This document shows, in pieces, positions 1 through 6,126 of a stretch of DNA of 7,939 nucleotides; within the stretch, counting starts at the first letter, position 1, and the number at the start of each line of letters is the position of its first letter. Under the pieces are notes generated by a model, which did no database searches, was not told the DNA's origin, and was given only the letters and a program-made list of their open reading frames with translations. The position numbers and the translations under genes were made by a program. The stretch comes from Porphyromonadaceae bacterium UBA7087 (GTDB lineage Bacteria > Bacteroidota > Bacteroidia > Bacteroidales > Muribaculaceae): contig DKYZ01000037.1 in NCBI GenBank assembly GCA_002493515.1, forward strand, positions 1 through 7,939, read 5' to 3'.

Positions 1-7
1 TGTTTAA

Positions 8-40
8 TTTATAGAAATCCCCTAAATTTTGTTAATTTTG
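8..40 (+). promoter_or_regulatory. Putative Bacteroidetes promoter for the SulP gene
   Basis: TAATTTTG at 33-40 fits the Bacteroidetes -7 consensus TAnnTTTG. The -33 partner is weak: TTTA at 8-11 lies 21 bp upstream instead of TTTG. A start near 45-48 would give a leader of about 145 nt before the permease ATG at 192. No competing match to the consensus is visible between 41 and 191. Confidence 0.45.
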
Positions 41-44
41 CCGC

Positions 45-79
45 TCGGTTTCCGACGGGAACCGACGGAATCTATTCCG
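45..79. repeat. Two adjacent dyad symmetries in the SulP leader
   Basis: The first dyad (45-65) has 9-bp arms, 45-53 and 57-65, around a GAC loop, with one T-G wobble. The second follows at once: CGGAAT (66-71) and ATTCCG (74-79) around CT, a perfect 6-2-6 palindrome. They sit just after the proposed -7 box, so they could form hairpins at the mRNA 5' end or be a binding site for a dimeric regulator. No known operator is recognised. Confidence 0.4.
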
Positions 80-191
80 ATACCATCAACCGACCGAACA
101 CACAGTGCTGCTAAATCTCCGTGTTACACTTTGAAACCGAGAGCATGCGGAACTCACCACTGAACAATATAAACCACATAAAATCAGCGTA

Positions 192-1940
192 ATGCATGCC
201 AAACTACACTTCCATCCCGCCCTCGCCGCGGTATGGAAAGACTATGATTTAAAGAAATTCCGTCAAGACCTCATCGCCGGAACAGTCGTGGGCATCGTGG
301 CCCTCCCGCTGGCGATCGCCTTCGCCATCGCCAGCGGCGTCAGCCCCGTCACCGGACTGGTTACCGCCATCGTAGGCGGCTTCATGGTGTCGGCCTTCGG
401 CGGCAACAGCGTCCAGATCGGAGGCCCCACCGGCGCCTTCATCGTAATCATCTACAACATCATCCAGCTCTACGGGCTGACCGGACTCGCAGTGGCAACC
501 TTCATGGCCGGCTGCATCCTGCTGCTGATGGGCGCATTCCGCCTCGGCACGGTGATAAAATTCATCCCCTACCCCATCGTGGTGGGCTTCACCGCCGGCA
601 TCGCCGTGACTATCTTCTCCACCCAGATGCCCGACTTCTTCGGCCTCACCATAGATGAGAAGGTACCCGGCGACTTCATCGGCAAATGGGGCGTCTACCT
701 GCGCCATTTCTCCTCCATCGACCTCACCACAGCCGCCGTAGGCCTCGTCTCCATGCTCGTCATAATCCTGACGCCCAGAATCTCGCGCAAGATACCCGGA
801 GCCCTCACCGCCATCGTGCTCGTGTCGGCCGCCGTATGGATAATGCGCGAGTTTTTCGGCATCACCGGCGTCACCACAATCGGCGACCGCTTCGGGGTGC
901 TGACGGCCGAGGCCACACGCCCAACAATCGACCTGAGCTTCGAGACGGTCAACCTCCTCCTCCCCTCTGCCTTCACCATCGCCATGCTCGGCGCCATAGA
1001 GTCGCTGCTCAGCGCCACAGTGGCCGACGGCCGCACCGGCGACCGCACCGACTGCGACACCGAGCTCATGGGACAGGGCCTGGCCAACATGGTCGTGCCC
1101 ATATTCGGAGGCATACCCGTCACCGGAGCCATAGCGCGAACCATGACCAACATCACCAACGGCGGACGCACGCCGGTAGCCGGAATCATCCACGCCGTGG
1201 TCCTTACGCTCGTGCTTCTCGTGGCAATGCCCCTGATCAGCGTGGTCCCCATGGCATGTCTCGCCGCCGTGCTCATCATGGTGAGCTACAACATGAGCGG
1301 ATGGCGCACGGTCAAAGGGATGATGCATAATCCCAAGGGTGACGTCTGGGTATTGGCCGTGACATTCTTCCTAACCGTCATCTTCGACCTCACCATAGCC
1401 ATAGAGATGGGACTTCTCCTCGCCGTGGTGGTCTTCCTGCGCCGCGTCATGGAGAACACCACTGTGCGCGTATACGGCGAGCAGCTCGACGCCGCCGCCG
1501 GCACCGACATGAGCCGCCACGAGATCCTCGACCTCGAGCAGGGTGTCTCGGTCTACGAGATCGACGGCCCCTTCTTCTTCGGGGCGGCCACCAAATTCGA
1601 CGAGGTGGTGAGACTCTCCCTCCAGGAAAGCCCGCTCGTGCGCATAATAAGGATGAGGAAGGTGCCTTTCATCGACTCCACGGGACTCCACAACCTCCAG
1701 CTCCTGATAGAGGCGTCTCACCGCGAAGGAATTCTGATAGTGCTATCGGGCGTGCGCGACAACGTGCGTGACGCTCTCCACGGCGCGGGAATCGACCGCC
1801 TCATAGGCGACGAGCATATCTGCGACCATATTTCCAAGGCCGTGGTGGTGGCAAACGCCCTCGCCAGGGAGCGACGCGAGGCTATTTCTCCGTCCGGCCA
1901 CCCCTCACCTGACGGGGAGTTGTCCCGAACTCAGCCTTGA
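192..1940 (+). CDS. SulP family inorganic anion transporter with STAS domain
   Basis: This is a 582-residue inner-membrane permease of the SulP/SLC26 family, whose members move sulfate, bicarbonate or dicarboxylates, usually with H+ or Na+. The substrate cannot be read from sequence, and no carbonic anhydrase or sulfur gene lies nearby. Residues about 25-418 form the hydrophobic transport domain. Typical SulP stretches are DLIAGTVVGIVALPLAIAF (26-44), QIGGPTGAF (75-83), the conserved acidic residue E270 in AIESLLSA, and GGIPVTGAIART (306-317). Residues about 445-558 form a cytoplasmic STAS domain with the signature IDSTG (494-498). The ATG at 192 gives the usual short cytoplasmic N-terminus before the first helix; no clear Shine-Dalgarno site is seen, as is common in Bacteroidetes. 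Residues after about 562 look unlike a conserved tail and are encoded antisense to the regulator's 3' end. The gene is intact and GC-rich. Confidence 0.93.
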   Translation: MHAKLHFHPALAAVWKDYDLKKFRQDLIAGTVVGIVALPLAIAFAIASGVSPVTGLVTAIVGGFMVSAFGGNSVQIGGPTGAFIVIIYNIIQLYGLTGLAVATFMAGCILLLMGAFRLGTVIKFIPYPIVVGFTAGIAVTIFSTQMPDFFGLTIDEKVPGDFIGKWGVYLRHFSSIDLTTAAVGLVSMLVIILTPRISRKIPGALTAIVLVSAAVWIMREFFGITGVTTIGDRFGVLTAEATRPTIDLSFETVNLLLPSAFTIAMLGAIESLLSATVADGRTGDRTDCDTELMGQGLANMVVPIFGGIPVTGAIARTMTNITNGGRTPVAGIIHAVVLTLVLLVAMPLISVVPMACLAAVLIMVSYNMSGWRTVKGMMHNPKGDVWVLAVTFFLTVIFDLTIAIEMGLLLAVVVFLRRVMENTTVRVYGEQLDAAAGTDMSRHEILDLEQGVSVYEIDGPFFFGAATKFDEVVRLSLQESPLVRIIRMRKVPFIDSTGLHNLQLLIEASHREGILIVLSGVRDNVRDALHGAGIDRLIGDEHICDHISKAVVVANALARERREAISPSGHPSPDGELSRTQP

Positions 1941-3093
1941 AGCACATGGTGAAATACTTCGGATTGTTGAAACCCGAGGAATAGGCCACCTCGGCCACAC
2001 TCATGTCGGTGGTGCGCAGCAGCTCATAGGCATGTTTCAGCTTGACATTCTTCACAAACTCCATAGGCGACAGCCCCGTAAGGGTCTTCACCTTCCTGTA
2101 GAACGACGAGCGCGACATCGCCATCTTCTCCGCCACGAAATCCATATCGACGTCGGAATCCAGAAGATTCCGGCTCACCAGGCCCACGAGCTTCCCGATA
2201 AACTCCTTGTCGAGCGGCGAGGAGGCCACTTCCACAGGATTGCTGTCCGGCTGCCGGTGGAGCGTCTCGCGCTCCTTCCGGCGGCTGCTTATTATATTGT
2301 CGATCCTGGCTTCGAGCACCTTTGTCTCGAAAGGTTTCGATATGTAGCCGTTAGCTCCCGCCCTGTAGCATTCCACCCTGTCGTCAGGACTGTTCCTGGC
2401 CGTAAGAAGGATTATGGGGATGTGGCTCGTGTCGATGTTCTCCTTGAGGCGCCGCGTCAGCTCCAGGCCGTCGAGACGCGGCATCATCACGTCTGCCACT
2501 ATTATGTCGGGCAGCTGTCCGGACGCCGCCTCAAGCCCCTCCTCTCCGTCATGGGCCACCGTCACGCAATAGAGAAGTGCCGCCGCCATATAGGCCGTTA
2601 TCGCCCACCACGTCTGATACCACCAGGGACGCTTCACCACCTCATATGATACGGACTCTGGCGTCCATTGTCCGTCGGGTCCGCACGCCCTGAGCTCAAG
2701 GTCATAGGTGCCGGCGGGCAGCATGTTGAAAAAGGCGGAATTGGCAAACTCGCCGACGTTCTGCCAGTCGCAGTCCACACCCTTCATCAGGAACTGATAG
2801 CGCACCTTCCCGGGACTGCCGATGTCGAGGGTGGAGAAATAGTGGCCCCCGCCGCGACGGTCAACCGACAAGGCTGTCTCCACCAAGGCGTTTACCCCGT
2901 CGTCAGAGACAGCGTCGCTGTAATTTACCATACGGCCTGTCGCCGGGTCATATTCAGTCAGGGCCCTGTGGGTCACTACCCACACGGAGCCGTCGTCATC
3001 CAGGCCGAGAGCCACGGGGGTACCGCCGGAGCCTTGCCCCAGCCCCATCCGCGGAGAGGGTTCAAGACGCCCGGAGGCATCACACCGCCACAC
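1882..3093 (-). pseudogene. Degraded hybrid two-component system (HTCS) regulator lacking its histidine kinase; 403-codon frame still open
   Basis: HTCS proteins are one-chain sensor-kinase-regulators, usually well over 1,200 residues, that detect glycan fragments in the periplasm and switch on polysaccharide-use genes. This frame shows, in order, propeller repeat remnants (about 1-75), a Y_Y_Y domain (about 97-153, including MLPAGTYDLELRACGPDG), one membrane segment (about 161-176), most of a receiver (about 177-270: phospho-acceptor D201, T231, K253) and a complete AraC-type HTH (about 296-397, ending in the usual PRQ motif). HisKA and HATPase domains are absent. The membrane segment runs directly into the second strand of the receiver at YCVTVAHDGEEG (175-186), so the acidic pocket on receiver strand 1 is lost too. 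The GTG at 3093 only follows a frame break; a true start is missing. It probably makes no working regulator, though a membrane-anchored HTH protein is conceivable. A minimal or misassembled gene is the alternative. Confidence 0.8.
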
Positions 3094-3232
3094 CTCCCAG
3101 CTCCCTCACGCCGTCAAGGCCGGGGATATCGGGATAGAGGCTTGTCTTTCCTGTCGCCGGGTCATAGATTCCCAGGCCGCGCCGGTTCTGATTGGAGTTG
3201 TAAATCTGAATCTCGTTGAATCTGTTTGAATG
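3094..3232 (-). pseudogene. Out-of-frame upstream fragment of the HTCS regulator (propeller repeat)
   Basis: On the minus strand the frame from 3232 down to about 3096 reads FNEIQIYNSNQN, then RGLGIYDPATGKTSLYPDI, the style of a Reg_prop propeller blade. It then meets TGA one base out of step with the downstream 403-codon frame. Dropping one G from the GGG run (CCC at 3096-3098 on +) joins the two as ...DGVREL-EVWRCDASGRL..., so a one-base insertion is the simplest cause. A TGA at 3233-3235 closes the fragment upstream. The same frame stays open beyond it to 3299, but nothing there is securely HTCS. No promoter or start codon for the regulator is visible, which supports loss of function. Confidence 0.65.
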
Positions 3233-3249
3233 TCAGCTCTCATTGGCAT

Positions 3250-3332
3250 CATTGTTGTACCCATTGATAACCAGCGCGTTGCAAATATGTATTGAGGCTC
3301 ATTGTTGCACCTCGCATGTCAACGCGGTGCAA
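3250..3332. repeat. Duplicated att/Xer-like site upstream of the recombinase gene
   Basis: Two imperfect copies, 3250-3284 and 3300-3332, start 50 bp apart. Each begins CATTGTTG(T/C)ACC and ends CA(G/A)CGCG(T/G)TGCAA, 22 of 25 aligned bases identical at the ends, with a variable middle. The second copy is an inverted repeat: arms TTGCACCTCGC (3305-3315) and ACGCGGTGCAA (3322-3332) match at 9 of 11 positions around the 6-bp centre ATGTCA. An 11-6-11 layout resembles core sites of tyrosine recombinases. The first copy is a weaker dyad. Its position less than 100 bp before an intact recombinase gene favours an attachment or inversion site; a regulatory site is the alternative. Confidence 0.5.
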
Positions 3333-3347
3333 GCAGGAGCAAAGGAT

Positions 3348-3385
3348 GTGGACAAAACGTGGACAGAAATTTTGGCACGTGGACA
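3348..3385 (+). repeat. Three phased GTGGACA direct repeats over the integrase promoter
   Basis: GTGGACA occurs at 3348-3354, 3359-3365 and 3379-3385. The start-to-start distances are 11 and 20 bp, close to one and two helical turns, so all three face nearly the same side of DNA. The third lies inside the spacer of the promoter at 3371-3401. This fits arm-type sites for the recombinase N-terminal domain, or an operator for autoregulation. Confidence 0.5.
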
Positions 3386-3401
3386 AATTTTCGTAATTTT
3401 G
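3371..3401 (+). promoter_or_regulatory. Bacteroidetes promoter for the tyrosine recombinase gene
   Basis: TTTG (3371-3374) and TAATTTTG (3394-3401) are separated by 19 bp, an exact match to the Bacteroidetes layout TTTG-N19-21-TAnnTTTG. It lies just upstream of the ATG at 3428 and downstream of an in-frame ATG at 3302, so it supports the shorter start. No Shine-Dalgarno site precedes the ATG. Confidence 0.7.
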
Positions 3402-3427
3402 TACCTATAATCAAAACCTCTCTCAAT

Positions 3428-4777
3428 ATGGCTACTATAACAAGGTCTCTTTCTTCTAAGGTAAACGGCAATGGCGAGTCCGAAATCATGCTCCGGCTAT
3501 CGGTGTCGCGTGATTTACGCCTCAGGCTCAAAAGCGGCATATTCGTTGATCCGTCTCGATTTCGTGACGGGAAATTTATAATGCCGCGAGCCGACCGCAA
3601 GACGCTTGCAAATTTACAAACAATCAGCGATAATCTTGTCTCACTTGAGAGCAGATTGGTATCTCTATGCGTAAATACTCCCCAGAATCTTCTTTCAAAG
3701 GAATTCTTTGAGGATGCGATAATGCGCCACAATCATCCGGAACTGTTTGAGACGACACCGATAAGCAGGAGTTTCTTCGATACCTTCAACGAATATCTTG
3801 TGACAACACAAGACGGCACCAAACTGTCGAGCCATTACCGCGTATTGGCGAGATTGCTGGAGAGATATGAGAAATACAAACGGAAATCGACGCGACAGAA
3901 TTTCTCTCTCAAACTTGAAGAGTTTACGGGTGAAGTGGTGGATGCTTTCAAACAGTTCGTAATTGACGAACCGAAGATATACGAAAGATTCCCTTCCATA
4001 TATAAGGATGTGTCCGAGGTTGTAAAGACCAAACGCAAGCCCCGCAAACCTGAGCAGCGGGGTCATAACGCAGTCATCGCAATCATGAAGAGACTGAGGG
4101 CGTTCTTCAACTGGTGTGTTAAACGTGGCTACATCACCCGAACTCCTTTCGCATCCTGCACAAGCATAGGGGCGGAAAAATATGGCACTCCATATTATAT
4201 AAGCATCGAGGAGCGAGATAAAATTGCCGATTTTGATTTTTCGGATAAAGCTGCATTGTCCGTTCAGCGTGATATTTTTATATTTCAATGTCTTATAGGC
4301 TGTCGAGTATCAGACCTGATAGAGATGACCCCGGAGAGCATCATTGACGGAGCCGTGGAATATATGCCCAACAAGACAAAGGGAGAACGACCGGAGGTTA
4401 TTCGCGTTCCATTGAATAAGCGGGCATCGGCACTGGTCGAGAAATATAAAGGTATCGACAAGAAAGGTCGGTTGTTCCCGTTTATCAGTACGCAGAAGTA
4501 CAACGATGCAATCAAAAGTATTTTCACTACCTGTGGAATAACGCGAGTCGTTACCGTCCTCAACCCCAAAACTGGAGAAGAGGAACGTCGCCCAATAAAT
4601 GAGATAGCCAGCAGCCATATGGCACGCCGCACCTTTGTCGGCAATCTTTATAAGAAGGTAAAAGACCCCAGCCTTGTCGGGGCCTTGTCCGGGCATAAAG
4701 AGGGTAGCAAAGCCTTCGCCCGCTACCGCGAGATTGACGAAGACATCAAAAAGGAGCTTGTCGGACTGCTGGATTGA
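3428..4777 (+). CDS. Tyrosine-type site-specific recombinase (phage/conjugative element integrase family)
   Basis: This 449-residue enzyme should cut and rejoin DNA at short paired sites through a covalent 3'-phosphotyrosine. Residues about 1-85 resemble the Bacteroidetes arm-DNA-binding N-terminus, about 115-250 the SAM-like core-binding domain, and about 270-445 the catalytic domain. The catalytic set appears complete: R293 (GCRVSDL), K316 (NKTKGE), H397 and R400 (SSHMARRTF), H423 (SGHKEG) and Y433 (FARYREID). The ATG at 3428 is chosen because a consensus promoter ends at 3401; the longer frame from 3302 would start upstream of that promoter and inside the repeat region. Its size suits integrases of mobile elements more than the shorter recombinases that shuffle hsdS genes. 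The nuclease gene follows 86 bp later on the same strand. The integrated element it serves, if any, is not defined in this window. Confidence 0.92.
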   Translation: MATITRSLSSKVNGNGESEIMLRLSVSRDLRLRLKSGIFVDPSRFRDGKFIMPRADRKTLANLQTISDNLVSLESRLVSLCVNTPQNLLSKEFFEDAIMRHNHPELFETTPISRSFFDTFNEYLVTTQDGTKLSSHYRVLARLLERYEKYKRKSTRQNFSLKLEEFTGEVVDAFKQFVIDEPKIYERFPSIYKDVSEVVKTKRKPRKPEQRGHNAVIAIMKRLRAFFNWCVKRGYITRTPFASCTSIGAEKYGTPYYISIEERDKIADFDFSDKAALSVQRDIFIFQCLIGCRVSDLIEMTPESIIDGAVEYMPNKTKGERPEVIRVPLNKRASALVEKYKGIDKKGRLFPFISTQKYNDAIKSIFTTCGITRVVTVLNPKTGEEERRPINEIASSHMARRTFVGNLYKKVKDPSLVGALSGHKEGSKAFARYREIDEDIKKELVGLLD

Positions 4778-4827
4778 CAACAACCGGTAATAGGATTAAT
4801 TATGCTCTCAGTATCAGAATATTTTTG

Positions 4828-4835
4828 TAATTTTG
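4828..4835 (+). promoter_or_regulatory. Putative -7 box for the DUF1016 nuclease gene
   Basis: TAATTTTG matches the TAnnTTTG consensus and lies 28 bp before the ATG at 4864. No TTTG is found 19-21 bp upstream, so the -33 element is poor. The nuclease may therefore have its own weak promoter or be read through from the recombinase gene. Confidence 0.45.
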
Positions 4836-4850
4836 CAATAGGATAGTTTC

Positions 4851-4855
4851 AAGGA
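4851..4855 (+). promoter_or_regulatory. Shine-Dalgarno-like site of the nuclease gene
   Basis: AAGGA lies 8 nt before the ATG at 4864. It supports that start and is notable because other starts in this window lack a clear ribosome binding site. Confidence 0.5.
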
Positions 4856-4863
4856 TGTAAAGC

Positions 4864-5961
4864 ATGAGCAAACTGATAAAAACCGATGCCGAATACTCCC
4901 GGTGGATACAGGAGTTGAAAGAACGATATCGCCGCAGTCAGATTAAGGCTGCTGCCCAAGTGAACTGCGAGATGCTGCGCTTCTACTGGTCGCTCGGTCG
5001 TGACATCGTAGCCCGTGATGCCGAGAATGTTTATGGCAGCAGTTTCTATCGGAATCTCAGCCAGGATTTGAAAGAGGCTATTCCGGAATCAGAGGGCTTT
5101 TCACGGCAGAACCTGCAATACATGAAGAAGATGTATCTTCTTTATAGCGAGCCACCTACAAATTGCCAACAGGTTGTTGGCGATTCTGAAACCGAAATGT
5201 GCCAACAGCTTGTTGGCATATCTCAATGTGTCAATGACGATATTATCTTTTCTGTTCCGTGGGGACATCATTGTACTCTGATAGATAAATATTTCGAAAA
5301 AGGAAAACGGGATACCGCGCTATTCTATGCCCATAAGGTTGTCGAAGAGGGTTGGTCGAGAAATGTACTGAAATCATTTATTGACACCAATCTGCATCTG
5401 CGTCAGGGCAAAGCGTTGACAAGTTTCTCCCGCCTACTACCGGCTCCCGATAGCGATCTTGCCCAGGAACTGACCAAAGACCCATATATCTTCGATTTCA
5501 CCGAAATGACCGAGCCATATAAGGAACGTGAGTTGAAAAAGGCTCTGATGTCAAATATATCCCGGTTCCTTCTCGAACTTGAATCGGGCTTTGCATACGT
5601 CGGGGAAGAATATCGTCTGAAAGTCGGTCACACGGAGCAATTAATTGATTTGCTGTTTTATAACATAAAATTACACGCCTATTGTGTTATCGAGGTCAAG
5701 ACAGGAACATTCGGAGCCGGCGACATAGGGCAGCTCGGCACCTATATGACAGCGGTAAATCACATACTGAAAACCGAACAGGATAACCCCACTATCGGGT
5801 TGCTGATATGCAAGGATAAAGATAATGTGCTTGCTCAATATGCACTTGAATCGTCATCGCAACCAATAGGAGTCGCAGAATTCCAACTGACTAAATTCAT
5901 TCCTGACGAATTCAAGAGTTCCCTGCCCTCAATAGAGGACATTGAATTAGAACTGAAATAA
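4864..5961 (+). CDS. DUF1016 / YhcG-type PD-(D/E)XK nuclease family protein
   Basis: This 365-residue protein has the two-part DUF1016 layout. The N-terminal helical, probably DNA-binding, part spans about 8-95 (including FYWSLGRDIV and GFSRQNLQYMKKMY). The C-terminal nuclease-like part spans about 128-350, starting at the family-typical VPWGHH (131-136). Probable active-site residues are an acidic residue at E238 or E240 (LLELESG), D262 (IDLLFYN), and E277 and K279 (VIEVKTG), followed by a QxxxY motif at Q290-Y294, so it looks catalytically intact. Family members are often found beside type I restriction-modification genes and on mobile elements; a DNA-processing or defence role is likely, but the substrate is unknown. 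The linker (about 97-120) contains CQQVVG and CQQLVG, 12 residues apart, encoded by perfect DNA palindromes. No restriction or methylase gene is present here. Confidence 0.9.
   Translation: MSKLIKTDAEYSRWIQELKERYRRSQIKAAAQVNCEMLRFYWSLGRDIVARDAENVYGSSFYRNLSQDLKEAIPESEGFSRQNLQYMKKMYLLYSEPPTNCQQVVGDSETEMCQQLVGISQCVNDDIIFSVPWGHHCTLIDKYFEKGKRDTALFYAHKVVEEGWSRNVLKSFIDTNLHLRQGKALTSFSRLLPAPDSDLAQELTKDPYIFDFTEMTEPYKERELKKALMSNISRFLLELESGFAYVGEEYRLKVGHTEQLIDLLFYNIKLHAYCVIEVKTGTFGAGDIGQLGTYMTAVNHILKTEQDNPTIGLLICKDKDNVLAQYALESSSQPIGVAEFQLTKFIPDEFKSSLPSIEDIELELK
5165..5217. repeat. Twin 7-3-7 palindromes inside the nuclease gene
   Basis: GCCAACA-GGT-TGTTGGC (5165-5181) and GCCAACA-GCT-TGTTGGC (5201-5217) are perfect inverted repeats in direct tandem, 36 bp apart, exactly 12 codons. 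The second extends to 8 bp per arm (5200-5218). They encode the repeated peptide CQQ(V/L)VG in the linker between the two domains. They could form mRNA or DNA hairpins. Confidence 0.8.
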
Positions 5962-6065
5962 TCTGCATTTTCTGCATTATCAGCGATTTCGAAGTATCGG
6001 GATATTCCCAACATACGTAGGTCTTATTTCTTCAATGAGAACATCCGGTAATATTTTTAACACTT

Positions 6066-6091
6066 AAATCTCGTCGATTTCGGCGAGATTT
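6066..6091. terminator. Strong hairpin between the nuclease and sigma factor genes, possible terminator
   Basis: Arms 6066-6076 and 6081-6091 pair over 11 bp (one T-G wobble) around the loop ATTT. No long T-run follows on the + strand (only CGTCTTATT). It may end transcripts from the nuclease gene, or sit in the leader of the sigma factor mRNA. It starts 104 bp after the nuclease stop and ends 35 bp before the sigma ATG. Confidence 0.45.
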
Positions 6092-6126
6092 CGTCTTATT
6101 AGATAGAAGCATCAAAATAAGAAAGT

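Noticed and set aside
249..1328. Long minus-strand open frame (359 codons) across the SulP gene
   Set aside because: Its translation is rich in H, G, D and E with no domain pattern. It is a shadow of the GC-rich codon usage of the permease, as are the other frames inside 192-1940.
1901..1917. CCCC...GGGG inverted repeat as a bidirectional terminator between SulP and HTCS
   Set aside because: It has only 4 bp arms without a bulge and no T-tract on either side, and it lies inside both coding frames.
2032..3219. Plus-strand open frames opposite the HTCS remnant
   Set aside because: The minus strand reads recognisable Y_Y_Y, receiver and AraC HTH domains, while the plus-strand frames show none.
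3209..3224. Possible element end repeat: this 16-mer matches 6067-6082 at 12 of 16 positions (AATCTCGT shared)
   Set aside because: An 8-base core match between two stretches of this size is expected by chance about as often as not, and the right copy is part of a hairpin arm. It is not enough to define integration ends.
3302..3427. Longer N-terminus for the recombinase starting at ATG 3302
   Set aside because: It would lie upstream of the consensus promoter ending at 3401 and translate the repeat region. MATITRSLSSK at 3428 is the usual start style for this integrase group.
5962..5978. TCTGCATT repeated at 9-bp spacing after the nuclease stop
   Set aside because: Only two short copies in AT-rich DNA, with no symmetry or link to a promoter; likely chance.
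5999..6009. GGGA-TAT-TCCC dyad downstream of the nuclease gene
   Set aside because: Four-base arms are too short to support a terminator or operator call.
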